Of a stretch of 45,865 bases of DNA, positions 1 to 9,208 are shown one piece after another (position 1 is the stretch's first letter; each line of letters begins with the position of its first letter). Below the pieces are notes generated by a model. It saw only the letters and a program-made list of their open reading frames with translations. It was not told the origin of the DNA and did no database searches. Where the stretch lies: positions 1-45,865 of the forward strand of contig MZNV01001606.1 in the NCBI GenBank assembly GCA_002081555.1. The letters are read 5' to 3'. A program made the translations under genes and the position numbers. The DNA is from Protostelium mycophagum. Lineage: Eukaryota > Evosea > Variosea > Protosteliida > Protosteliaceae.

Positions 1-297
1 GGATCGGAAATAGCGGTTAAAGCAAAAGTTGCGCTTCTTACCGCAGATCATATTGGAGATCTGCGTTCACCGCTATTTCCACTGTTGACGACGCAACGGA
101 AGAGGACAGAGGATCTGATTACTGAGCATTTGGACCTTGAGAAGACCCTCATCAGAGAACAGATCAGATCAGTGTCTGAAAAGAGGATCTACCAACAGAT
201 GAAGAGGAGGAAGCTGATGAGAGATGCTGATGGAGAGGATCGAGAATTCTTGCAAAGTCTGCTTGATGAGGCCGCATATGATTACACAGCGAAGTAA
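1..297 (+). CDS. 3' end of an unrecognised gene (partial)
   Basis: The frame is open from base 1 to the TAA at 295-297, giving up to 98 C-terminal residues. A CAG at 44-46 could be a 3' splice site, so the last exon may start at 47. The peptide is strongly charged and predicted helical, with Lys/Arg/Glu-rich stretches such as QQMKRRKLMRDADGEDREF. No domain is recognised and I do not assign a function. An AATAAA at 326-331, about 30 nt after the stop, is a suitable polyadenylation signal. The 5' part lies outside the window. Confidence 0.6.
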   Translation, partial: GSEIAVKAKVALLTADHIGDLRSPLFPLLTTQRKRTEDLITEHLDLEKTLIREQIRSVSEKRIYQQMKRRKLMRDADGEDREFLQSLLDEAAYDYTAK

Positions 298-630
298 ATG
301 ATGAGCCCAGATCGCACAGAAAAATAATAAATACTCATTGTAGATTCATATTTATATTCCTCCGGTCTCGTCTTTGCGGTGACTTTCAAAAAACAAGGGA
401 TACTCGTGTGGGATACTCAAAATTATATGGTTGTGGATGACTTTTGACATCCACAGAAAACTGGCGTAAATTTGGTCTTTTATGCCAATTCCAAAGAGTT
501 TGCGAATCGCTCAATCGACTTTGATTAAATTTTGAAACCGAACTTTGGTTCACTTTTTGTGATTTCCACTTTCTCATTTGAATAAAACGAAAAAAACGAA
601 ACGTTCTTTGGTGAAGAAACGTTTAACAAC
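298..630. other. intergenic region upstream of the ANKRD13-like gene
   Basis: It holds the polyadenylation signal of the preceding gene and then AT-rich sequence leading to the ATG at 631. A minus-strand open frame at 386-577 has no domain and no coding character. No gene is seen here. Confidence 0.5.
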
Positions 631-2788
631 ATGAAATTGGGAGAAGGACAACCTGACATTACCGATGAGTATAAAGATCTATATCCTCTACATACTGCAG
701 CACTCCTGAATGATATCGATCAAGTCACGCAACTGATACAAGAAGCCAAAGGTGATTGTCCAATATCGACCCCTCATTTTTGACTGAGAGTTGACATTTC
801 AATAGGCCAAAAGGTACAAGATCACTGGAAGACAGGAAGCGCAGAGCAGATGAGGAGCTCTAAACAGCTCACTGAAGAACAGCTGAATCTTCGCGTCTTT
901 CTGAACCATAGAGATTGGAATGGTAATCCCGCTCTCCATTTGGCGGTCCATTTCAGGTGTGATATCAATTACGCACCATCCATCTGTGAGAAATTATTAC
1001 GTGCTTAAAGTCTCAACACGTTCCTCTTGTTGCGGCTTACTGCCAAACCAAAATGGTGATTTGGATGTCATCATGTTGAGCCAGAACAGACTCTTCATGT
1101 TGTGGCAACATCATTTTTATAGAACATAAACAAAAAGTCGTGTTTTTCTGATCTCAACAGGCACAAGAAATTGGTGACGAAACTGCTCGAGCTTGGCACA
1201 GACCCAATGGTCAGAAACGGTGGCGGGTTCACGGTGATTTGAATTTTGAATTTCAACAGAAATTTCGTACTCTTTCGTGGTGTCTTTTTCGCGTACAAGT
1301 TCTTTAATGCATGATTGTGGCCCTTTGTTTCGATCAGATGTCATCATTGTGACATGGGTGAAATATATTGCCACTTGGCCAGCTACACGCTACACTGCAA
1401 AATTCAAATTTTGAATGACTAATTCAGGCGGTACAAGAGGCCATATGCTCAGGAGATATAGACATGGCGGAACAGCTGTCGAATGATTTCGGCAGGAACG
1501 CATCTTTGGAATATCAAGATAGAACACCCAAGATTTTGGAACAGTTGCAAAAGGTACATATACGTTTTTTGGCGGGAAGAGACGAATTTTCATTTACGTA
1601 TTGACTCGTTGTAGTCGCCGGATTTTGAGTGTGAATTAAAATGGGAATTTAAGAGCTGGGTCCCCTTTCTGTCGAGAATTTTACCCAGCGATACTTACAA
1701 GATTTGGAAGCGGGGATCCTTCTTCAGGTGACTCGTTGTAGAAGGACAACCTGTCATCTCTGACACTTTGACAGGATCGACACGACTTTGACAGGCTATA
1801 GAAGTCTGAGGTGCGAGAGGGGACACATCTCATTCCTCCTCATGGGGCAAGATTCCAGTAAGTCTTCACCCCGAAATCTCATCGAAATTTCGTTGATATT
1901 TCCCAGAAAATCCAGGAAAATTTGTATTATTGGACCACGTGAAAAAGATTATAGAAGTGGTGGACCCTCACCAAGACAACCAACCGAAAAATCTCCGTGA
2001 ACTTTTAGACAGGCCAGAAGTGCACAGAGTCAACATGAAGACATCCGAAGTCACCTTCACTCCCGCCAAAACTTTCTGGGGTTACGAGCGTAACGAGACA
2101 GTGAGCGAAATTTCACCGAAATTTCGGGGTGACGGTGACAGGTGGCGGGCTTTAACACGAAGGTGTATGACGTGGATGGACTTGAGATGGTGGTAGTAAA
2201 GAGGAAGAGAAATAATGTTGCGGTTCCGTCACCTATTTTGCCGCCAAAATACTTTAAAGAAGGGGTCAAAGAGGGCAAGGGAGAGGGTGCGTGTCTTTTT
2301 GTACAATGAAGACTTTGATCGGGTGGATCTGTGCAGATAAGGAAGGAGCTGGGGTTGATTTTTTCAGGTCTGCCGTATCCCACAGAGACAGTGAAGGTGT
2401 CAAATAAGTCATACAAAAGCCTCGTCAATATGACAGACGCCTTCCCTTACGACATCAAGTGAGACATCTCATATGACATCCATCATGTCATGATGACGTC
2501 ATCAGGGACATCCTTCCCATACTGGAGGTGGTCTCCCCCCGTGCCAAGCACTTTGCCAGACTGAAAGAATTCATAGAGCTCAAACTTCCAGAGAACAAGT
2601 TCCCAGTCCGAATGGAGATCCCCCTCTTTCCCTCCGTTGCCGCCGCAATCACTTTTTTGAATTTTAAAAGAGAAACGCCCGCCGAAGAACTGTTCCAGCT
2701 GGACCCATCGTACACGAAGGGAAAAGTGGAGTTTAACTTTGATTTCAAAAAGGAAGAGGAGGACAAAAAAGAAGAAGAAGAAAAATAG
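631..2788 (+). CDS. ANKRD13: ANKRD13-family ankyrin-repeat protein
   Basis: Start ATG 631 ([14 protein letters not shown]); TAG at 2786-2788. Early exons are 631-751, 806-956 and one from 1161. The N-terminal exons give ankyrin repeats ([47 protein letters not shown]). Then comes the family-specific region: a W-x-F-K-S-W-V-P motif near 1650-1670, [15 protein letters not shown], and [20 protein letters not shown], which match the 'LSRILPSD...' and 'T.L..F..M.C.RGD.SF' blocks of ANKRD13 proteins. The C-terminal block [20 protein letters not shown] (from about 2529) also matches. In animals the family binds ubiquitinated cargo and VCP in endosomal traffic. The usual C-terminal ubiquitin-interacting motifs are not seen; the protein ends in a Lys/Glu tail. 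The gene is convergent with the next gene, 34 bp away. The family call is strong; exon limits in the middle are approximate. Confidence 0.8.
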
Positions 2789-2822
2789 TGCATCTACAAC
2801 GTTGTAATATGTGGAATGTACT

Positions 2823-3566
2823 TTAATTCTCGGATTTTTCTTCTGACTTTTCCTCTGACTTTTCTTTGGCCTTTTCTTCAGCTTTTTCTTCAGATTTTTC
2901 TTCGGCCTTTTCCTTGGCCTTTTCTTCAGCTTTTTCCTCAGATTTTTCTTCAGACTTTTCTTCAGACTTTTCTTCAGACTTTTCTTCGGCCTTTTCCTCT
3001 GCTTTTTCGTTGGATTTTTCCTCTACTTTTTCATCAGACTTGGCAGCCCTTGGAAGTGTCAGACGTCGTGATGGACATGCATAAAGGAAACCCACTCTTG
3101 GCTATCTGCTGTTTTAGTTTCTGCGGTGTTCTTAGACTCCTCTTTGTTGTCACCGTTCTGCTTCTTTTCGGACTTGCTTGGAGTGGCATCTTCGTCGGTC
3201 TATGTATTTCATCTCAGACATTTCTGCACATTGAAAAATGACTAACAATACAAGACCATCAAGTGAAGAAAATGAAGTCACCTTCTGTGCCTTCTTAGGT
3301 GAAGCGGTCTTCTTGGGAGTGGCAGATTTTTTGGGAGAGGCACGAGTCTTTCTCTTAGGGGTCTCGTCATACTCATCGCTCTCTAACGTTCTTTTAGAAC
3401 TTTACTAGAAATGAAATCCCTATCAAAAAAGAAGTGCCAGAATGTTTGATGCCTCAAGAAATAATAGAGAAGGCATATCAGTGGACGATAATCACTCACC
3501 TTCAGAAGCAGAGTCTTCAGTGTATCTCTTGGGAGCTCTCTTGTTCTCTTGTGATCTGGTCTTCAT
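2823..3566 (-). CDS. SPKK-motif, Lys/Glu-repeat nuclear (histone H1/HMG-like) protein
   Basis: Read on the minus strand: start ATG at 3566 (MKTRSQENKRAPKRYTEDSA), then an exon near 3290-3390 with SPKK, TPKK and SPKK motifs spaced 5-6 residues apart, then a Ser/Lys-rich exon near 3110-3200, then a last exon of about 70 residues made of repeats of the type EKSEEKAEEKA ending at TAA 2823-2825. SPKK motifs are known from H1 tails and other proteins that bind the DNA minor groove. The Lys/Glu alternation should form a long charged helix. A small chromatin protein is the best inference; no globular domain is seen. At least three introns of about 50-100 nt are needed. It is divergent from the synapsin-like gene (325 bp) and convergent with the ANKRD13-like gene. 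Confidence 0.65.
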
Positions 3567-3891
3567 GTTGTTTGTGTGCCCTCAGAATGGTTTCCGTCTG
3601 CTTGTGAGTTTGGCGCCAAAAAAACCTGTAACAAAACCGTGTGGGACGGCAACATGCAACCGTTTGAAACCGACAAGAACGCTGAATAGACGACATAAAG
3701 AGAGCCAACAAGAGACACTGGCATGTTTTTTGGGGCTCTTGGCAACGTGCATCGAAATCCTTTTCTGTTTTGTACATATGTGATCCTGATTTATTGCCAA
3801 CTACCCCCTAGATCTCGTTGTCATCGTAGTCAAGTTCCTCTTTTGCATCATCGTCTACAACCACAATCTTGATCGGGTGCTTGTCATTTCG
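3567..3891. promoter_or_regulatory. divergent promoter interval (SPKK gene / synapsin-like gene)
   Basis: The interval lies between two head-to-head start codons, so promoters of both genes must lie here. One TCTACAAC motif copy is at about 3858-3865 and a palindromic TTGGCGCCAA is near 3610. No TATA element is obvious. Open frames on both strands here look non-coding. Confidence 0.4.
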
Positions 3892-5663
3892 ATGAGCGCC
3901 ATACGTTTGTTGGTCATCGCGAGTAACCAAGATGATTATTTTCAAATCTTTGAGGATTGCGTGATAGATGGAAGACCTATAGAGGTGGAACAAGCAGAAT
4001 GGTCAGACGTATTACTCTCTTCATATTCACATGCGGGAGTCGTTCTTCGTTTAGCAGCAGCCCCACCTATTGGAAAGCACACAAGAGGTCACAGGTGACA
4101 ATGGCTAGCAACAACACAGAATTAATTGAATCAGAACCTATCGGCCAGATTTTGTGTTGATCAGAATGATATGTCACGGTCTTCCTTCTCAGGATCATAG
4201 AAATCTCATTTACGGACTTCAACACAATAACATCCCTTGTATCAACAGCCTCCAATCAATAATCGCCAATTTTGGTGAGGTGTCACACCAATCTTTCGCT
4301 TTCAGATTCATGTTTCGGTTTTGGCGTTATCGCTGCTGTACATTGCAACGGCAAAGCCATAACAAGAACCATTCGATCTCGATGATTCATTCTTGTACAT
4401 CGCCTGAATCGCCCAGAACGACCAAACATGTATGGTGCTTTGCGATCGATACAGAAGAGGTTGGGAAATGACAGATTTCCTCTGATCGAACAATATTATT
4501 ACTCCAGTTTTCAACAGATGTCCATGACCCCCAAGTATCCCATCGTGGTCAAGGTGAGTTCTTCCGGTTTTGGCGGGAGATGGATCCTGATATGTCATTT
4601 TAAAAGTTTCTTTTGTTTTTTCAATATTTTGGCGGGAAAATGACTGTATAGGTTGGACATGTACACGCAGGCTATGGGAAGATGCTTTTACATAACCACC
4701 AAGAATTTTTAGATCTGGCAACTATCGTCGCCCTTCACACAGATTACTGCACTTCAGAACCTTACATAAATAGCTCTTACGACATCAGACTACAGAAAAT
4801 AGGTCTGTACATCCGCGTTGTAGACGGTCAAGTTAACATGTACAGGGGGACACTACAGAGCGTACAAAAAAGTGTCGACGGGGTGGAGGGCGGCTGGAGG
4901 GGGCGAGCTACTCGAAGACATACCGATCAACGAAAATTACAAATTATGGGCAGATGAATGTTCCAAACTATTCGGTGGCATGGACATTTTAGGTATGTAT
5001 TTTTGTCCATCTACAATGGTGTAGATATTTACGAATATAGCACTGGATATCGTGCATTGCTCAGAGACGAATAAAGAGTATATCTTAGAGTTGAACGACA
5101 GCTCTATCGGTTAGACCTTTGTCATCAGGGTCATTCAGAACTGAAATGGACAGGTCTGGGAAAAAATCATGAGATAGAAGATTTGAACGCCATAAAGGAA
5201 CTCGTTTTGAAGAGGATGACAGAACATTTCACCAGCGGTCGGTAACATCACTTATGATCTGTGCCCAGATGAAAGAGATGTGGTGCGCTTTGTGCAAGAA
5301 CATGTTCTCCTTGCAGAATGATTCTCAAATGTGTGATCATCTCATTTGATCAGGTCTTGGCACACAAACACAAACAGAAACACCAAGTGTATATAAATCT
5401 TTAGAAGTCGAATTGATCAACGTCGAGAATCTCAAACTCGAGGCAGAACAATCTCTCAAGAAAGCCAACAGAAAGGTGAGCCTCTTGCACTGTTTAGACA
5501 CAAATACAAACAGGTCGCTTTTCTGTCTGGCACAAACGCCGAACTCAAAAAGCAGCACGATGGATATTTTAGACGTGGTTTTGCCTTTGGAATGGGCACA
5601 GGAATAGGAGTTTCCGTCGTGGTGCTGGCCTCCTTCCTCTTTCTAAAATGGAAAAAGCAATGA
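3892..5663 (+). CDS. SYN: synapsin-like ATP-grasp protein with C-terminal membrane anchor
   Basis: Start chosen at ATG 3892 (MSAIRLLVIASNQ). The exons rebuild the synapsin C domain in order: VEQAEWSDVLLSS (about 3985-4020), RPDFVLIR (about 4142-4165), NLIYGLQH and CINSLQSI (about 4200-4260), RFPLIEQYYYSSFQQMSMTP (about 4470-4530), VVKVGHVHAGYGKM (split by an intron 4554-4650), DLATIVALHTDYCTSEPYI, SYDIRLQKIG, YKLWADECSKLFGGMDI, and YILELNDSSIG. Both ATP-contacting Lys positions (VVK and GYGK) are kept. One intron (about 4802-4844) is only 43 nt. Synapsins are vesicle-associated ATP-binding proteins of metazoan nerve terminals. Here the N-terminal A/B regions are absent. After the C domain come a predicted coiled coil (about 5405-5480) and a hydrophobic segment GIGVSVVVLASFLFLKWKKQ at the extreme C-terminus, a tail-anchor arrangement. 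The family call is strong. Confidence 0.82.
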
Positions 5664-5963
5664 AAGTTCTGGTTTATTTTTATCTCTACTACAACGCGAC
5701 AAATGTCCTTGGAATTAACAAATTCACGTTAAATGACACAAGGTGTCATGGTTGTCAACGTGACTTGTCCGGACAACCATGAAATAATTCCTAGCCTAAC
5801 CATTTTAAGCTAGCACGACAAAACACACGACCACACATACACTCTTTACGGTGAGACTCAATAACCTCACTTCAACTGACCTCTTTACATGACCTCTCAG
5901 AGGCTTCATGATGACACTTCCCAAGAATTGTTTTTCTCGAACTAACAGCAGACAGATAAAATT
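5664..5963. other. intergenic region between synapsin-like gene and DMC1
   Basis: It must hold the 3' UTR of the upstream gene and the promoter of DMC1. A perfect 10-bp inverted repeat (CATGGTTGTC at 5747-5756 and its complement at 5772-5781, 15-nt spacer) is the only structure seen. No open frame of note. Confidence 0.5.
5747..5781. repeat. small perfect inverted repeat (hairpin)
   Basis: CATGGTTGTC is followed after 15 nt by GACAACCATG. It could be a transcript hairpin or a dimeric protein site between the stop of the synapsin-like gene and the DMC1 start. Function is unknown. Confidence 0.5.
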
Positions 5964-7471
5964 ATGGCATCCAAATCAGTTAGAAAGCAGTAAGTTGGGC
6001 TCTGATCCTCTGATCATTTTCGATGATCATCGATCTTCCGCAGGAAAGAAGCCGAAACGACCGTAGAGACAACAGCGAATACCTCTGCCACGGTCGTAGA
6101 AGAGGAGGAAGTACCTGCTTTCGCCGAGATAGACAAGCTCCAAGAGCTCGGCATCAATGCCGGAGGTGATTTGTCATGATCTGACTCCATTTCTGTCTCA
6201 CAGCACCCACAACTCTAAAGACCTCTAGATATCAACAAATTGAAATCTGGCGGCTGCCACACTGTTGGGGCTATCCTCATGAGGTTATTTATCTTTTCCC
6301 GCCAAAACACAAATTTAAATTTTTGCAGGACGAAGAAGGAGCTCACAAATATAAAAGGAATTTCTGAAGCCAAAGTCGAGAAGATAATTGAGGCCGCTAA
6401 TAAGCTCAAGGTAGACCTCCTGCAGTACCAAATTAATCTCTACAGTTTTCCAGCTTCATGTCCGGTTCAGACGCCCTACTCAAACGTAAAGACGTCACCA
6501 AAGTCACTACCGGCGCCAAGCAGCTCGACGATCTTCTCGGTGAGTATAATTATTTAATTTGTTTTGAATATATCAGGGGGCGGTGTCGAGACCATGAGTA
6601 TCACGGAGATGTTTGGAGAATTTCGTACCGGGAAGACACAAATCTGCCACACCCTCTGCGTCACCACACAACTTCCTACTAGCCACGGAGGTGGTAGTGG
6701 CAAGGTGACATCTTGTAGAACCAATTGTAAAGTAACGTGTAACAGGTCGCTTACATTGATACCGAAGGGACTTTCCGTCCAGAGAGAATAGCTCCAATCG
6801 CCGCCAGATATGGTTTGGACGGGGACGCTGCTCTTGAAAATATCGTGTACGCCAGAGCATACACCCATGAGCACCAACTTCAGCTCATCACTGGTTGTAT
6901 TTATTTCTGTAAGAAAGATGAAATATTGTCTGAATAATGCAGAGATCGCCGCTAAGATGGTCGAGGAACACTACAAGATGTTAATTATAGACTCCATTAC
7001 TGCTCTTTTTCGGTAAGATTTGTATTGCGAAATTAAATCGATTTAATGCTGTCAGCGTGGATTTCTCTGGACGTGGTGAGCTCGCCGACCGCCAGCAGAA
7101 ATTAGGACACATGCTGAGTCGCCTCATCAAAATTGCGGAAGAATTCAATGTGGCTGTTGTAGTGACCAACCAAGGTTCACATTTTTATCTCTTGTTTATT
7201 TCACCTCTGATAAAATACAGTTGTGTCGGACCCCGGAGCTGCAGCCATGTTCGTGGCTGACGCGAAGAAGCCTATCGGTGGTCACATCATGGCTCACGCC
7301 TCTACAACTCGCCTGTACCTCCGCAAAGGTGATTGATAAGATCGTTTCCAGCTAAGAAGTTCAGGCAGAGGAGAGGCGAGAATTTGCAAGATATACGATA
7401 GTCCTTGCCTGCCAGAGTCTGAAGCCTCTTACCAAATCGCCAATGAAGGGATAATCGATTGCAAGGACTGA
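5964..7471 (+). CDS. DMC1: meiotic recombinase DMC1 (RecA/RAD51 family)
   Basis: Start ATG 5964 (MASKSVRKQ, codon 9 split by an intron); TGA 7469-7471; AATAAA at 7484-7489. Domains in order: acidic N-terminus; helix-hairpin-helix region with [19 protein letters not shown] (about 6337-6405); RecA core with Walker A GEFRTGKT (6615-6638), [23 protein letters not shown] (about 6833-6880), Walker B KMLIIDS (about 6975-6995), [20 protein letters not shown] (about 7057-7116), [29 protein letters not shown] (about 7267-7325) and [17 protein letters not shown]. The block with [17 protein letters not shown] and LADRQQKL is closer to DMC1 than to RAD51, which has FNTDHQ and LSARQMHL at these places. DMC1 catalyses strand exchange between homologues in meiosis. 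About eight short introns; one contains the E2F-like sequence TTTTCCCGCCAAAA (6294-6307). The family is certain; DMC1 rather than RAD51 is likely. Confidence 0.88.
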
Positions 7472-7782
7472 GGCTAAGGACGAAATAAATATGTACGTAA
7501 ACTTTTAAGTCAACTTATTGTTGATCGTCTCCACGCTGATATCCATTCATAAATATTGCGAGAAGCTGCAGCGGCCATTCAGGTGCACCTGACACGCGTC
7601 GACTTTGCGCTTTTGACATCTGCCCGCTTCTCAGAACAACTTTTCTTCTGCTTTTTGACATATCCAATTGAGTTTTTAGTGATCACTGTCAAGTTTACGA
7701 GCCTTACCGCGAACCGTTGTCGCACCGGATTTGCGGATCCATCCCACTGGCTTTCTCGTATCAAAACAAAGAACACACCAAC
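7472..7782. other. intergenic region upstream of surface-protein gene
   Basis: It contains the DMC1 polyadenylation signal (7484-7489) and the upstream region of the next gene. The overlapping open frames on both strands around 7556-7786 show no domain or signal peptide and are not called. Confidence 0.45.
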
Positions 7783-8448
7783 ATGATCAAGTCCCTGCTC
7801 ATCATCGTCTCCTTCTTTGCGTCTATCCAGGGTGCCACCTTCACATCATATACCTATGCCTCTCTCGATTGCTCTGGCAGTCCGATCAACGCACAAGCCC
7901 AGGTCTTAGATCTCTGCTTACCTGGTGTGGGGACGGTGTCAAACTCGACCATGTTATCTCACAGCGGGAACACGATCACGATCTCTTACTATCAGAATGA
8001 TGAGTGCACCGGACCTGCCATAACATCGACGATGTCACTCAACTCTAATTGCACACAACAAGATGAAGGATCTTACATTTTCGTCGTTCAATCATCGAAG
8101 AACTTTTCCCCCGCGCCCACATCAGAAGATTTAGTCACCCAGTATTATCTGGGCGACAGCTGCCAAGGGACCCTCTTTACGGCAACCATCTCATACGGAG
8201 TAAACGACCCCTCTGTACCTATAAATAGCACATGTTCTTCGACCATGGCCTTCTCCGCTCTCGCTGTGGAAGGAGGAGATGCCACATTCCCGGTATACAC
8301 GACCCCAAGCACCTCTCAAAGCAGCACACAGACCTCTCAAAGCATCATAAAGACGACAGTAGATGATGTGAGGGGGAGTGATGCTGCCGTCCTTTCCAAT
8401 GGATGGTGTGGGATCGCCGCAATGATTGTATTCGCCCTGTTACAATGA
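7783..8448 (+). CDS. secreted, probably GPI-anchored surface protein
   Basis: ATG 7783 is chosen over upstream in-frame codons because it gives a clean signal peptide (MIKSLLIIVSFFASIQGAT). The mature part has about eight Cys in a pattern of short beta-like segments with many N-glycosylation sequons (NST, NCT and similar), an internal repeat of the type Y-x(2-3)-D/S-C-x-G, then a Ser/Thr-rich stalk and a C-terminal hydrophobic end (GIAAMIVFALLQ) typical of GPI-attachment signals. It is a single exon of 221 codons. AATAAA at 8453-8458 lies 5 nt after the stop. The protein is unrecognised by name; a role in adhesion or as a coat protein is inference. The next gene faces it tail-to-tail 47 bp away. 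Confidence 0.75.
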   Translation: MIKSLLIIVSFFASIQGATFTSYTYASLDCSGSPINAQAQVLDLCLPGVGTVSNSTMLSHSGNTITISYYQNDECTGPAITSTMSLNSNCTQQDEGSYIFVVQSSKNFSPAPTSEDLVTQYYLGDSCQGTLFTATISYGVNDPSVPINSTCSSTMAFSALAVEGGDATFPVYTTPSTSQSSTQTSQSIIKTTVDDVRGSDAAVLSNGWCGIAAMIVFALLQ

Positions 8449-8495
8449 GAGAAATAAACAATTTTGATGGTTTGTTTTAATGTGACATTTCCAAC

Positions 8496-9017
8496 TTAGA
8501 AGATGAAGACAGCAGTCATCGCGATGACACCAGCAGAGATCGCAGCGGCCGAGTTGGGGATTCTGTCCACAGAAGTGGAAGGTGCTCTGAGAAGGTCATG
8601 ATCGATTTCTTCAATGTACAACTCACGCGGCGACTTGACCATTAGACTTGATGACGAAGGGGCTGGTGGAATGCGTTGCGGAAGTGGAGGTCTTTGTGGT
8701 CTCTTCAGAGGTGATGGAGGCTTTGTGAGTGGAGGCAGAGGTGCTGGAGGCATTGTGGGAAGAGGTAAAAGCTGTTGTGGTGTTTGCTTTGGTGGCTTCA
8801 ACAAAAGTGGAAGATTCGGTGATGTTTGCCCTGGTGGTCTCTGCAAAAGTAGACACGGTGGTGTTTACTTGCGTCGTCTCTGTGACAGTGGAGCTAGTTT
8901 CTGCTGTGGAGCTGGTTTGTGCATCTAAAAGTGTCATTGGTGCCAGTGTGACAAGTATGCCTTACAAACAGCGGCAAGGACCGTAAAGAGGATAAAAGTG
9001 TTTCTGAGAAGTGCCAT
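8496..9017 (-). CDS. Thr/Ser-rich mucin-like surface protein with GPI-type ends
   Basis: Minus strand: ATG at 9017 gives the signal peptide MALLRNTFILFTVLAAVYAQ, which is split by an intron of about 40 nt that ends just before the residues AQTSSTAE. A long Thr/Ser-rich region follows (TETTQVNTTVS and similar) with several NxT sequons. A second intron of about 49 nt (GTGAGT donor near 8624) shifts to the frame encoding the C-terminal PNSAAAISAGVIAMTAVFIF, a hydrophobic tail with small residues before it, as in GPI signals; TAA is at 8496-8498. Without these two introns the frame breaks at both ends, so they are well supported. The role is probably an O-glycosylated cell-surface stalk. The product has no recognised globular domain. 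Confidence 0.72.
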
Positions 9018-9208
9018 GTCGTGTAGTGATGTTACAACGTTTGCGTGGTGAGGGAAGAAGCGTGAGTGAGATTATGAAATAAACAGGGAGGCAATTTAGA
9101 CTCCTCCAGTATTCGGTCGGCCTGGAAATGTAAATCCCGGGAAACTATCGCGGACTTCAGGAAACGGTGACCACCAAAAAATGAAAATTGGCCAAAAAAT
9201 GTTTATAA

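Noticed and set aside
42-67. Short hairpin CGCAGATC/GATCTGCG near the window start
   Set aside because: Eight-bp arms within a stretch that can be read as coding; too small to interpret alone.
2816-3241. Plus-strand Phe/Ser/Leu-rich 'membrane' frames
   Set aside because: They are the complement of the Lys/Glu repeat of the SPKK protein; low complexity creates the open frames.
3808-3993. Minus-strand open frame with an acidic end and a following AATAAA
   Set aside because: The plus strand here codes for the synapsin-like N-terminus (LLVIASNQ ... VEQAEWSD), and no upstream exons could be found for a minus-strand gene.
8614-8986. Plus-strand Gly- or Val-rich frames
   Set aside because: They are the complement of the Thr/Ser-rich mucin-like coding region on the minus strand, which has a signal peptide and GPI-type tail.
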